Shown here one piece after another: positions 1 to 12,553 of a stretch of DNA of 64,000 nt. The stretch spans positions 98,984,002-99,048,001 of the forward strand of contig OZ021723.1 in NCBI GenBank assembly GCA_963978545.1, in the 5' to 3' direction. A program made the translations under genes and the position numbers. Origin of the DNA: Linyphia triangularis (lineage: Eukaryota > Arthropoda > Arachnida > Araneae > Linyphiidae). How positions within the stretch are numbered: the first letter of the stretch is position 1; each line of letters starts with the position of its first letter. The notes beneath the pieces are model-generated. The model saw only the letters and a list, made by a program, of their open reading frames with translations, made no database searches and was not told the origin of the DNA.

Positions 1-733
1 CTCCTGATTGACTGTTTGGTTTTCTAGCGAGTTACTTACATATCCTTTAGCCAAGTTAAAATACCTGCAACAAAGTTACACAAAAAAAAAATTTAAATTT
101 GAAAAGTTAATAAAAGGAAGGCCATTTGCTAAGGGTCTAAAGAACCCTAACCCCGAGCTACACGTGACATTTCAATATTTTACCAAACAATTGTTAAAAT
201 ATCGACTATCGGACGTTGCCTTCATGGTAACTCATCTACCCACCCCCCTTCCCTAACTAATTTTGAATAAGCTAAGACTAGAATTACAATTAATAAATTT
301 TGAAAAATTAATTTTTAAAGGTGAGGACCCACCTCCACCCCGATACCTCTTTTAGGAAGAATTGGTATCGCCTCACTCCACCCTATCAACAAAAAAAACA
401 AAAAAAAAAACACAAAAAAAAAAAAAAAACTTATTTCAAAGAACGTATATTTCCTTGAAATATGAGGTCACTAACCAACCATCCAATAATATCTTTTAAG
501 AAGACATCATTACCTTAAATCCTAAACAATTTTAAATTTTAAAAAATCTGAAAAGAAGACTTGTGAGAACGTATATTTCTCTCATGAATTAAATTTAATG
601 ATCACATACAAAATCCTGAAAAAAAATTAACGTTAAATAAGTTTTTAAAAATTTAGTTAAAGTAATATTTTAGTTAAATTAAGGCTTAAAGAGATAAAAA
701 AATAAAAAAAAATTTAAGGATTAAATGAATGAT

Positions 734-889
734 TTAAGGAATTTTGAAGTGACCATAGGCATAGCTGGTTATGCCATGTTCCAGCAGATACCGCTTGTCG
801 TCATAGGCCGACAAGGCTCTCTTGGTTTGTTGGAGTGAGAAGATGTTTAAAAATTCACTTACCGAATAATCGAAACGAAATCTGCGAAG
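734..889 (-). pseudogene. Polinton/Maverick-type DNA polymerase B C-terminal fragment (left-arm copy)
   Basis: Mirror copy of the fragment at 12398-12553, ending in a TAA read on the minus strand at 734-736. The peptide carries the same SAYDDKRYLLEHGI and AYGHF motifs. No upstream polymerase domain is seen in the arm. Confidence 0.55.
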
Positions 890-1019
890 CTAAAATAACT
901 GTGAATAACTACACAAGTACGAACAAAATCGCGATGAGAAAAAAAAACACGAAGTATTAAACACGTCTTTCACACTCAGGTATCTAAGTAGAAATGGCGA
1001 GACGGCAATCGGTAGCGTC

Positions 1020-1058
1020 TATATATGAGGGGTGATCACGTGACTTCACCGACCAATC
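1020..1058 (-). promoter_or_regulatory. Promoter-like cluster (left-arm copy)
   Basis: Mirror of 12229-12267. Read on the minus strand it gives an inverted CCAAT (GATTGG), then TCACGTGA, then a TATATAT box, in normal promoter order and pointing outward from the palindrome axis. Confidence 0.5.
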
Positions 1059-1339
1059 AGGTTTCACGGTAGAGGGTGCTACTGACTATCGACCCGTCAG
1101 AAGGGAGGGGAGCGAGACTAGGGATGTTTCAACACGCTTCAACGCGTTTGCGAGTTGAGTTGTTGTGTAAGGATCTTGCTTGAAACAGTTAAAGTGATAG
1201 ATAATTTGTTCGTGACGTCATAGTGTAGCGAATGGGTTTTTAGCGTAGACAGTTGTTGCAATTGGAGTAATTATGAAATTTATTAAATATAAAGATAATA
1301 TTTAGTAATAATTATCAGATTTTATTATTATTATTATAA

Positions 1340-2740
1340 AAAATAAACTTATAAAAAAAAGTGAACGTGAAAATTTACTTTACGAATAAAAATCATGTCT
1401 TTAAAATGTGTACGAATATCACTAAATAAGAGAAAAAAGTAACATACTTAAACTCTTTAAAATAAATAACTTTAACATTAACGTAAAAAAATTTACTTTT
1501 CACATAAAAATCACTTTAAAATGAGTAAAAATATCGCTAAATAAGAGAAAAAAAAGTAACTTACTTAAAATTTCTAAGATAAATATTTAACCTTTACTCG
1601 AAAATTCCCTTCATGTATAAAAATCACGACTTTAAAATATAACATGCAAGAGAAAAGTAACGTACTTAAACTTTCTACGACAAATAACTTTAACATTAAC
1701 GTAAAATTTTACTTTACACATAAAAATCCCGATATTAAAATATGTAGAAATATCGCTAAATAATAGAAAAAAAGTAACACACTTAAACATTGTACGACAA
1801 ATAACTTTGACATTAACGTAAAAAATGTTCTTCACATATAAAAATCACGACTTTAAATTTGAAATGCAGGATGAAAGTATAACATACCTATAATTTCTAC
1901 GACAAAGAATTCAAACATTGCCGTTCATGTCTTTAAAATGTATAATGACAACTCTAACTTTTAGAAAAAAGAAACACTAAAAATTTACAAGGCAAAGAAT
2001 TTAAAATTGAACGTTAAAATTAACTTTACATGTACTATCATACTCTTATATCAACGATAAATAAGATAAAAAAAGAAACTCTAAAAATGTATAAGGCAAA
2101 GAATTCAAATAATACGCGAAAATTTACCTCACATATAAAAATTATGTCTTTCAAATGTGTAAGAATAACGCTAAATTAGAGAAAAAGAAATATTAAAAAT
2201 TTATAAGGTAAGGAATTGAAACAATACGCGAAAATTTATTTCACACATAACATTTTTATCTTTAAAATGTGTAAGAATAATGCTAAATTAGAGAAGAAAA
2301 AAAAATAACATACTTGAACTTTCTTCGACAACAATTTAAACAATACGCGAAAATTTCATACACAATTATTTTCTTAGGTTAATGTTAAATAATGGGAAAT
2401 TTAACAGAATAAAAATTTCAAAGATAAAGAATTTTAACCTTTACACGAAAATTTACTTCACATATAAATATCATGTCTTTAAACTTTAACGTGACAATTT
2501 ACTTCTCATATACAATTAAACTCTTAGGTTAATGTTAAATAAAAGAAAAAGTAACATACTCAAAAATTCCTAAGATAAGCATAACGTAAAAATTTCATAT
2601 CATGTGTTTAAAATGTAACATATAAGAGAAAAAAATAACATACTTGAACTTTCTATAGCAAAGAATTTAAGCGTTAGCGTAAAAATTTACTTTACATATA
2701 AAATTCACGTCTTTAAACGGGATGATAAGCATGTGACGGT
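1340..2740. repeat. Degenerate tandem array, about 105-120 bp units (left arm)
   Basis: A roughly regular block recurs: 'cacataaaaatcac', then 'tttaaaatgtgtaagaatat', a 'cgctaaataagagaaaa' segment, then 'gtaacatacttaaactttct'. Successive copies of the 'ataaaaatc' word fall near 1384, 1503, 1615, 1720 and 1838, after which units become shorter and more broken. There are roughly ten recognisable units. The array is mirrored in the right arm. No coding potential; the small open frames here are by-products of the AT-rich units. Confidence 0.75.
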
Positions 2741-2754
2741 TATTAGCCAATCAG

Positions 2755-2905
2755 GTTAGCGGTAGGTGATACGCCACTTGCCGGCATTTTTAGACCGGAG
2801 GATGAGTCACGCTAAAACTTGTTCAAACAGGTCGGGAGACTTGTACAGCAAGAACAACAGCCTCGACGCGCAAGCAGCGGGTGATGCTGCGGTGTGTCAG
2901 CAGGT
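2755..2905. other. GC-richer island with inverted CCAAT nearby (left arm)
   Basis: A short GC-rich patch in otherwise AT-rich DNA, next to 'gccaatcagg' near 2745. It contains a 69-codon open frame (2766-2975) with no recognisable domain, whose first codon is ATT-like context rather than a convincing ATG. Mirrored at about 10382-10532. It may be another promoter or an untranslated exon; I cannot assign a gene. Confidence 0.35.
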
Positions 2906-5900
2906 CTTCGAGATTATCGTTTTCCTACTTTTCCTTTTTCATAATGAAATGTTTGTGAAAACTTGGAATGAATGAAGTGGATTTCAAAGACACATTAGTA
3001 AGTGAAGGTAGAATTCGCATGGACTTTCTTCCAAAAAGTATGATTCACTTGGAGAATTTAAGATCATTTCTACTTGAAAACTTTTCTATTGTCTAAAACA
3101 TTGAATATTGTTCAAACTCAGTGAGATTATATGCTACAATACGGGTAAAACTTAACAAAATTGTTACATAGAAGAAAAATAGTAAGAGATTTAAAATAAA
3201 TACTAGTTATAGATACTTCAAGGAAAAAAATTCACCTCTACTTTTCAATCGGAAAATCAATGCAAGTTGGAAATTTATGTTACTTCAAGAAAGACTTAGA
3301 CAATTTACTTTGTAATAATATACGTTAAGGTGTCGTATTAACTCGTGCAATACATGCTGACTAAGGTTTATTTTACTTATCTAAGAAAGGTGAATTGGGG
3401 GAAAATATTAAATAAATTGTAGATATTAAATACATTGTAGATATGCATTTAAGTTTTGAAAATCACCTGCAAGACTTTTAAAACCTCTTAAGATAAATTG
3501 AAAGAAACTTGCGAATTATATGTAAACTATATAACTTTTTATACTCTGAAAGGAAATCACAAGTAATTTAGTTAACTTTTTTCATGGTAACACTCATATT
3601 CAACGACATGTTTTTTAAAATCTAACCTTCTTTACATGATAATAGTTATAAATTTTTTCAATCTCAGATGCGATATACTATTATTTCTAACATATATGTT
3701 ACGAATTGTGTAAAGTTTTTAAAACTGTATATGCAAATCACCAATCAGAAACATAAAAATCTAACATCAATCAAACAAACTAAAATAATAAGATATTTTC
3801 CTTAGTGGAAATAGTTAACTACTCATGTGATGGAATATACTTAGAAAATTTAAATACTGAAAAAAGTTTGCTAGGCAAACTTAAAGAATATTTTTTTTTT
3901 CTTGTGAAAAACTAGCATAAATTTGGAAAATGTAGAGTTTGTTACTACGTAAAATTGAACACCACCTGGACAAACTAAATTATACATGAATTTTTTTTTT
4001 TATTTGAGAGGTGCTGACAATATATCATTAATATAGAGATTTTTAACTTCCACCCATAATTTCTAAATAACTTATACATAAATTTCAGAAAACTGAAACG
4101 GAATGTGTTTTACAAGACGCTTATTTTGTAAGATGAATATTCAATATTAATATAACTGAGCAAAGTTCATTCCGGGAAAAAACATGTAAAAGATACTTAT
4201 ATTTTGAAAATAGTTTGAAATATCCTTTTAAATTTATGAATGCTCGCTTTCGAAAGACACAAATAAAACTGATATTACACATGATAATTAACACATGCAT
4301 AACATTAGTCAAACAAAGTGGAATTTTTATTGCTTGTGACCGATAACTTTTAAGTGAAGTAGAATAACTTACATAGGAAATTTGTGCAAACTTTTTCAAC
4401 TTTTAAACCAAGTATCATGTAAAATTATAAATTACGATAGGAAATAGCACACTTCAGAATTGGAACAAGTCTTCTAGTTAAGCTAAATTTATTTCTCAAG
4501 GAATTGAAAGCATACCAGAAAAGTCCTTATCATTTCGCATCTTTTCTCATGTTACAAGAAGACATACTTTGTAAAAGATCCTCGTAGCACTTAACAAAAA
4601 TCAGTAAAAATAAATATATTTTCTAGGGCAAAGATAAAACTTCACAACTTAATACTGAAATTTAGCTAAGTTGCATATGGTTTATTCACATAACTCGCAT
4701 ATGCTTCGAATGTTGTAATATATTTATCAGTTGAAATCAAACTCATCGAAAATAAATGCTATCTACATTTTCAAGTCGGAAATTACTATTAAATAAACTT
4801 TACATGTAAAACATTGTCATGTTAAAAAGAAAAATCTACAAAAATGTAAATGATAATTTTACTGTTGGTACATAAATGATGAATAATTTATGATTTTATT
4901 CTAGGCAAACGTTTTATTGTCTAACAGAGAACTTAAACTTTAGCAGAAAAACGAAAATATACAATTTTTAAATCCTATCATGCTTGTTGAAAATTGAGTT
5001 TATTAGCTGTTGTAATAGATTTTTATTGTCCAAATTTCTATAGTTTTTCTTCCCAGTGCAATAAAATTAAGTTCATGTGTAAAGAGTAGGTTTTTTTATG
5101 AATCTTATAAATTTAATGAAATTATTATGACCTAAGAGATTGAGTGAACTGAATAAATCAATGATGTAAATTTAAACAGTGACTTGAACTGATACATACT
5201 ATAACTGTAAAGAAGTATGACAAAGTGATAGATGAAGTGAAAATAGAAGTTGAGTGAAATGTGCTGAAAAAAAGTTGAAGACTACAAGAAATTCGTAAAT
5301 GAGAATTATCATTGACTTACATTAAATTCGTTTTTCTTGCTTATGACAAGAAAATACACTCTTTCTTATTAAGAACCAACTTGATATCTTATCACAGAAT
5401 GACAATGATGAAATATCTATACATTAAAAAAAAAATACCAAACTTAGACATAGCAAATTTCTTGAAATTCATGTATAATGTGAGAAGTTTTACTGGAAAT
5501 ATAGAAAATATAACATTGAAAGATGTGAATGTTTCGAAGTACTTTATCAGGAAGAAAAAAAAAATGCGCTGAGGTCCGCTACAAAAATTTTTAGGAGAAA
5601 GTTTAAACAAAATTTAAAATCAAACATGCTTTTAAGTGGGAACACATATATTAAAACTATAGCACATTAAACAATTTATATTATGTCATCTCGGTATCAA
5701 ACTGAATAACATGAAAAACAACGACAAACTGAATAAACATGATAATTATCAATATATGTGGAAAAGTTTCCTTTTTTTCACATATAAAAAAATAACACAT
5801 TGACATACGTTAAGATCACGAAACATGCGTAATCATATGCCGATAAGAGCAACCAATGTTGCGGGGAGATATTCACTTGATGGTCAATATCCCATGAATA

Positions 5901-6589
5901 AATTGATTGATTGAATTTCTAATGCTAATTCCAATAGTATTTCATGTAACTTCAACTTGATATGTTACACTATAGATATATTTATTTTTCAAATATATTG
6001 ACTTTCAAAAAATCATCCTTCAATATAAGAATGATCATAGTAAGAATAAAAGAAAAGATACTAAGCATTGATTTAAAGTGTATTTATTTCGACTTAGCAA
6101 CAAATCATATGCTTGAAACGAAAATTGCTTCGAACCAAAGTATAACTATCCAATTTCATTGATTCCTACAAGAAAATTTTTCTCACCTAGTAATTGAATT
6201 TTTTTTCTCATACACATTATAAGTGTTGTCCAATCAGGTGTAGAATAGTTGAAGATATCCGACCTCTTTCTAAATATTAATAAGTCACTGTTGAAAAACT
6301 TATAAAAATTTCAATTTAAACTTAAAGTTTTTTTTATATATATATATATCAAAGAATGTTTTCAAGTGAATATATATATATTTAAATACGAAAATTTATT
6401 CACTTCAATAAATGTATGTTTAAGTTATAAAACTTGTCGTATGTATTGAAAAATTGTAACTTTTCGTCTTATTCGTATAAATCGATAACTTATACCACTA
6501 GTTCTTCATCAATTAATCTCCTAAGTAAATCTTTCAAAGGTAAAAACATACTTATAGCTTTGTCTTTGTAACATGTTAAATTTTACATG

Positions 6590-6665
6590 TTTCTCGTGAA
6601 ATTAATATTTTATATGTTTTAAATGAAAATATATAAAATTTTGTAACTTTCACATGAAACATGTA
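6590..6665. other. Axis of the palindrome
   Basis: The two arms meet here. 'acatgtttc' on the left and 'gaaacatgt' on the right are paired, but between them the pairing is imperfect, with several mismatches and small gaps in about 38 bp per side. This is far more divergence than elsewhere in the arms. There is no separate unique spacer. Confidence 0.85.
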
Positions 6666-6897
6666 AAATTTAACATGTTACAAAGACAAAGCTATAGGTA
6701 TGTTTTTACCTTTGAAAGATTTACTTAGGAGATTAATTGATGAAGAACTAGTGGTATAAGTTATCGATTTATACGAATAAGACGAAAAGTTACAATTTTT
6801 CAATACATACGACAAGTTTTATAACTTAAACATACATTTATTGAAGTGAATAAATTTTCGTATTTAAATATATATATATTGACTTGAAAGCATTCTT

Positions 6898-6953
<56 letters not shown>
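6898..6953. repeat. (TA)n microsatellite
   Basis: Uninterrupted TA dinucleotides of about 55 bp in the right arm. The mirror position in the left arm (about 6338-6350) has a much shorter tract. This is the largest length difference between the two arms. Confidence 0.95.
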
Positions 6954-6958
<5 letters not shown>

Positions 6959-9900
6959 CTTTAAGTTTAAATTGAAATTTTTATAAGTTTTTCAACAGTG
7001 ACTTATTAATATTTAGAAAGAGGTCGGATATCTTCAACTATTCTACACCTGATTGGACAACACTTATAATGTGTATGAGAAAAAAAAATCAATTACTAGG
7101 TGAGAAAAATTTTCTTGTAGGAATCAATGAAATTGGATAGTTATACTTTGGTTCGAAGCAATTTTCGTTTCAAGCATATGATTTGTTGCTAAGTCGAAAT
7201 AAATACACTTTAAATCAATGCTTAGTATCTTTTCTTTTATTCTTACTATGATCATTCTTATATTGAAGGATGATTTTTTGAAAGTCAATATATTTGAAAA
7301 ATAAATATATCTATAGTGTAACATATCAAGTTGAAGTTACATGAAATACTATTGGAATTAGCATTAGAAATTCAATCAATCAATTTATTCATGGGATATT
7401 GACCATCAAGTGAATATCTCCCCGCAACATTGGTTGCTCTTATCGGCATATGATTACGCATGTTTCGTGATCTTAACGTATGTCAATGTGTTATTTTTTT
7501 ATATGTGAAAAAAAGGAAACTTTTCCACATATATTGATAATTATCATGTTTATTCAGTTTGTCGTTGTTTTTCATGTTATTCAGTTTGATACCGAGATGA
7601 CATAATATAAATTGTTTAATGTGCTATAGTTTTAATATATGTGTTCCCACTTAAAAGCATGTTTGATTTTAAATTTTGTTTAAACTTTCTCCTAAAAATT
7701 TTTGTAGCGGACCTCAGCGCATTTTTTTTTTCTTCCTGATAAAGTACTTCGAAACATTCACATCTTTCAATGTTATATTTTCTATATTTCCAGTAAAACT
7801 TCTCACATTATACATGAATTTCAAGAAATTTGCTATGTCTAAGTTTGGTATTTTTTTTTTTAATGTATAGATATTTCATCATTGTCATTCTGTGATAAGA
7901 TATCAAGTTGGTTCTTAATAAGAAAGAGTGTATTTTCTTGTCATAAGCAAGAAAAACGAATTTAATGTAAGTCAATGATAATTCTCATTTACGAATTTCT
8001 TGTAGTCTTCAACTTTTTTTCAGCACATTTCACTCAACTTCTATTTTCACTTCATCTATCACTTTGTCATACTTCTTTACAGTTATAGTATGTATCAGTT
8101 CAAGTCACTGTTTAAATTTACATCATTGATTTATTCAGTTCACTCAATCTCTTAGGTCATAATAATTTCATTAAATTTATAAGATTCATAAAAAAACCTA
8201 CTCTTTACACATGAACTTAATTTTATTGCACTGGGAAGAAAAACTATAGAAATTTGGACAATAAAAATCTATTACAACAGCTAATAAACTCAATTTTCAA
8301 CAAGCATGATAGGATTTAAAAATTGTATATTTTCGTTTTTCTGCTAAAGTTTAAGTTCTCTGTTAGACAATAAAACGTTTGCCTAGAATAAAATCATAAA
8401 TTATTCATCATTTATGTACCAACAGTAAAATTATCATTTACATTTTTGTAGATTTTTCTTTTTAACATGACAATGTTTTACATGTAAAGTTTATTTAATA
8501 GTAATTTCCGACTTGAAAATGTAGATAGCATTTATTTTCGATGAGTTTGATTTCAACTGATAAATATATTACAACATTCGAAGCATATGCGAGTTATGTG
8601 AATAAACCATATGCAACTTAGCTAAATTTCAGTATTAAGTTGTGAAGTTTTATCTTTGCCCTAGAAAATATATTTATTTTTACTGATTTTTGTTAAGTGC
8701 TACGAGGATCTTTTACAAAGTATGTCTTCTTGTAACATGAGAAAAGATGCGAAATGATAAGGACTTTTCTGGTATGCTTTCAATTCCTTGAGAAATAAAT
8801 TTAGCTTAACTAGAAGACTTGTTCCAATTCTGAAGTGTGCTATTTCCTATCGTAATTTATAATTTTACATGATACTTGGTTTAAAAGTTGAAAAAGTTTG
8901 CACAAATTTCCTATGTAAGTTATTCTACTTCACTTAAAAGTTATCGGTCACAAGCAATAAAAATTCCACTTTGTTTGACTAATGTTATGCATGTGTTAAT
9001 TATCATGTGTAATATCAGTTTTATTTGTGTCTTTCGAAAGCGAGCATTCATAAATTTAAAAGGATATTTCAAACTATTTTCAAAATATAAGTATCTTTTA
9101 CATGTTTTTTCCCGGAATGAACTTTGCTCAGTTATATTAATATTGAATATTCATCTTACAAAATAAGCGTCTTGTAAAACACATTCCGTTTCAGTTTTCT
9201 GAAATTTATGTATAAGTTATTTAGAAATTATGGGTGGAAGTTAAAAATCTCTATATTAATGATATATTGTCAGCACCTCTCAAATAAAAAAAAAAATTCA
9301 TGTATAATTTAGTTTGTCCAGGTGGTGTTCAATTTTACGTAGTAACAAACTCTACATTTTCCAAATTTATGCTAGTTTTTCACAAGAAAAAAAAAATATT
9401 CTTTAAGTTTGCCTAGCAAACTTTTTTCAGTATTTAAATTTTCTAAGTATATTCCATCACATGAGTAGTTAACTATTTCCACTAAGGAAAATATCTTATT
9501 ATTTTAGTTTGTTTGATTGATGTTAGATTTTTATGTTTCTGATTGGTGATTTGCATATACAGTTTTAAAAACTTTACACAATTCGTAACATATATGTTAG
9601 AAATAATAGTATATCGCATCTGAGATTGAAAAAATTTATAACTATTATCATGTAAAGAAGGTTAGATTTTAAAAAACATGTCGTTGAATATGAGTGTTAC
9701 CATGAAAAAAGTTAACTAAATTACTTGTGATTTCCTTTCAGAGTATAAAAAGTTATATAGTTTACATATAATTCGCAAGTTTCTTTCAATTTATCTTAAG
9801 AGGTTTTAAAAGTCTTGCAGGTGATTTTCAAAACTTAAATGCATATCTACAATGTATTTAATATCTACAATTTATTTAATATTTTCCCCCAATTCACCTT

Positions 9901-10381
9901 TCTTAGATAAGTAAAATAAACCTTAGTCAGCATGTATTGCACGAGTTAATACGACACCTTAACGTATATTATTACAAAGTAAATTGTCTAAGTCTTTCTT
10001 GAAGTAACATAAATTTCCAACTTGCATTGATTTTCCGATTGAAAAGTAGAGGTGAATTTTTTTCCTTGAAGTATCTATAACTAGTATTTATTTTAAATCT
10101 CTTACTATTTTTCTTCTATGTAACAATTTTGTTAAGTTTTACCCGTATTGTAGCATATAATCTCACTGAGTTTGAACAATATTCAATGTTTTAGACAATA
10201 GAAAAGTTTTCAAGTAGAAATGATCTTAAATTCTCCAAGTGAATCATACTTTTTGGAAGAAAGTCCATGCGAATTCTACCTTCACTTACTAATGTGTCTT
10301 TGAAATCCACTTCATTCATTCCAAGTTTTCACAAACATTTCATTATGAAAAAGGAAAAGTAGGAAAACGATAATCTCGAAG

Positions 10382-10532
10382 ACCTGCTGACACACCGCAG
10401 CATCACCCGCTGCTTGCGCGTCGAGGCTGTTGTTCTTGCTGTACAAGTCTCCCGACCTGTTTGAACAAGTTTTAGCGTGACTCATCCTCCGGTCTAAAAA
10501 TGCCGGCAAGTGGCGTATCACCTACCGCTAAC
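10382..10532. other. GC-richer island (right-arm copy)
   Basis: Mirror of 2755-2905, followed on the + strand by 'cctgattggctaa', an inverted CCAAT box. No gene can be assigned. Confidence 0.35.
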
Positions 10533-10546
10533 CTGATTGGCTAATA

Positions 10547-11947
10547 ACCGTCACATGCTTATCATCCCGTTTAAAGACGTGAATTTTATATGTAAAGTAA
10601 ATTTTTACGCTAACGCTTAAATTCTTTGCTATAGAAAGTTCAAGTATGTTATTTTTTTCTCTTATATGTTACATTTTAAACACATGATATGAAATTTTTA
10701 CGTTATGCTTATCTTAGGAATTTTTGAGTATGTTACTTTTTCTTTTATTTAACATTAACCTAAGAGTTTAATTGTATATGAGAAGTAAATTGTCACGTTA
10801 AAGTTTAAAGACATGATATTTATATGTGAAGTAAATTTTCGTGTAAAGGTTAAAATTCTTTATCTTTGAAATTTTTATTCTGTTAAATTTCCCATTATTT
10901 AACATTAACCTAAGAAAATAATTGTGTATGAAATTTTCGCGTATTGTTTAAATTGTTGTCGAAGAAAGTTCAAGTATGTTATTTTTTTTTCTTCTCTAAT
11001 TTAGCATTATTCTTACACATTTTAAAGATAAAAATGTTATGTGTGAAATAAATTTTCGCGTATTGTTTCAATTCCTTACCTTATAAATTTTTAATATTTC
11101 TTTTTCTCTAATTTAGCGTTATTCTTACACATTTGAAAGACATAATTTTTATATGTGAGGTAAATTTTCGCGTATTATTTGAATTCTTTGCCTTATACAT
11201 TTTTAGAGTTTCTTTTTTTATCTTATTTATCGTTGATATAAGAGTATGATAGTACATGTAAAGTTAATTTTAACGTTCAATTTTAAATTCTTTGCCTTGT
11301 AAATTTTTAGTGTTTCTTTTTTCTAAAAGTTAGAGTTGTCATTATACATTTTAAAGACATGAACGGCAATGTTTGAATTCTTTGTCGTAGAAATTATAGG
11401 TATGTTATACTTTCATCCTGCATTTCAAATTTAAAGTCGTGATTTTTATATGTGAAGAACATTTTTTACGTTAATGTCAAAGTTATTTGTCGTACAATGT
11501 TTAAGTGTGTTACTTTTTTTCTATTATTTAGCGATATTTCTACATATTTTAATATCGGGATTTTTATGTGTAAAGTAAAATTTTACGTTAATGTTAAAGT
11601 TATTTGTCGTAGAAAGTTTAAGTACGTTACTTTTCTCTTGCATGTTATATTTTAAAGTCGTGATTTTTATACATGAAGGGAATTTTCGAGTAAAGGTTAA
11701 ATATTTATCTTAGAAATTTTAAGTAAGTTACTTTTTTTTCTCTTATTTAGCGATATTTTTACTCATTTTAAAGTGATTTTTATGTGAAAAGTAAATTTTT
11801 TTACGTTAATGTTAAAGTTATTTATTTTAAAGAGTTTAAGTATGTTACTTTTTTCTCTTATTTAGTGATATTCGTACACATTTTAAAGACATGATTTTTA
11901 TTCGTAAAGTAAATTTTCACGTTCACTTTTTTTTATAAGTTTATTTT
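10547..11947. repeat. Degenerate tandem array (right-arm copy)
   Basis: Mirror of the array at 1340-2740, with the same unit words in reverse complement (for example 'gtgatttttatatgtgaag'). Confidence 0.75.
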
Positions 11948-12228
11948 TTATAATAATAATAATAAAATCTGATAATTATTACTAAATATTATCTTTATAT
12001 TTAATAAATTTCATAATTACTCCAATTGCAACAACTGTCTACGCTAAAAACCCATTCGCTACACTATGACGTCACGAACAAATTATCTATCACTTTAACT
12101 GTTTCAAGCAAGATCCTTACACAACAACTCAACTCGCAAACGCGTTGAAGCGTGTTGAAACATCCCTAGTCTCGCTCCCCTCCCTTCTGACGGGTCGATA
12201 GTCAGTAGCACCCTCTACCGTGAAACCT

Positions 12229-12267
12229 GATTGGTCGGTGAAGTCACGTGATCACCCCTCATATATA
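12229..12267 (+). promoter_or_regulatory. Promoter-like cluster: inverted CCAAT, CACGTG E-box, TATA (right arm)
   Basis: GATTGG (12229-12234), TCACGTGA (12244-12251) and ATATATA (12261-12267) lie in the order and spacing of a TATA-type RNA polymerase II promoter; a start site would be expected about 25-30 bp downstream. A TGACGTCA site lies upstream near 12067. A GTAAGT follows at 12425, which could be a 5' splice donor of a noncoding first exon, although the polymerase-like frame runs through it. The transcript driven, if any, is not identifiable. Confidence 0.5.
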
Positions 12268-12397
12268 GACGCTACCGATTGCCGTCTCGCCATTTCTACT
12301 TAGATACCTGAGTGTGAAAGACGTGTTTAATACTTCGTGTTTTTTTTTCTCATCGCGATTTTGTTCGTACTTGTGTAGTTATTCACAGTTATTTTAG

Positions 12398-12553
12398 CTT
12401 CGCAGATTTCGTTTCGATTATTCGGTAAGTGAATTTTTAAACATCTTCTCACTCCAACAAACCAAGAGAGCCTTGTCGGCCTATGACGACAAGCGGTATC
12501 TGCTGGAACATGGCATAACCAGCTATGCCTATGGTCACTTCAAAATTCCTTAA
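12398..12553 (+). pseudogene. Polinton/Maverick-type DNA polymerase B C-terminal fragment (right-arm copy)
   Basis: An open frame of 51 codons lacking its own start, bounded upstream by TAG at 12395 and ended by TAA at 12551. The peptide includes QQTKRALSAY, DDKRYLLEHGI and AYGHFKIP. The pattern 'K-x-A-L-S-x-x-DDKR-x-x-L-x-x-G-I-x-x-x-A-x-GH' is what I know from the extreme C-terminus of protein-primed DNA polymerase B in Polinton/Maverick elements. That assignment is from family knowledge, not a search. The polymerase active-site motifs are absent. A 'ttattttag' just before 12398 could act as a splice acceptor, so a spliced origin is not excluded. Most likely a relic. Confidence 0.55.

Noticed and set aside
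2820..2880. Peptide resembling a histone H3 tail (ART..STRKQ) in the GC island
   Set aside because: Only a few residues agree and the spacing is wrong; no histone fold follows.
4121..4399. 92-codon frame in the palindrome (and its mirror at 8888-9166)
   Set aside because: Low-complexity, Lys/Ile/Leu-rich translation of AT-rich DNA with no domain; the mirror copy is only a consequence of the palindrome.
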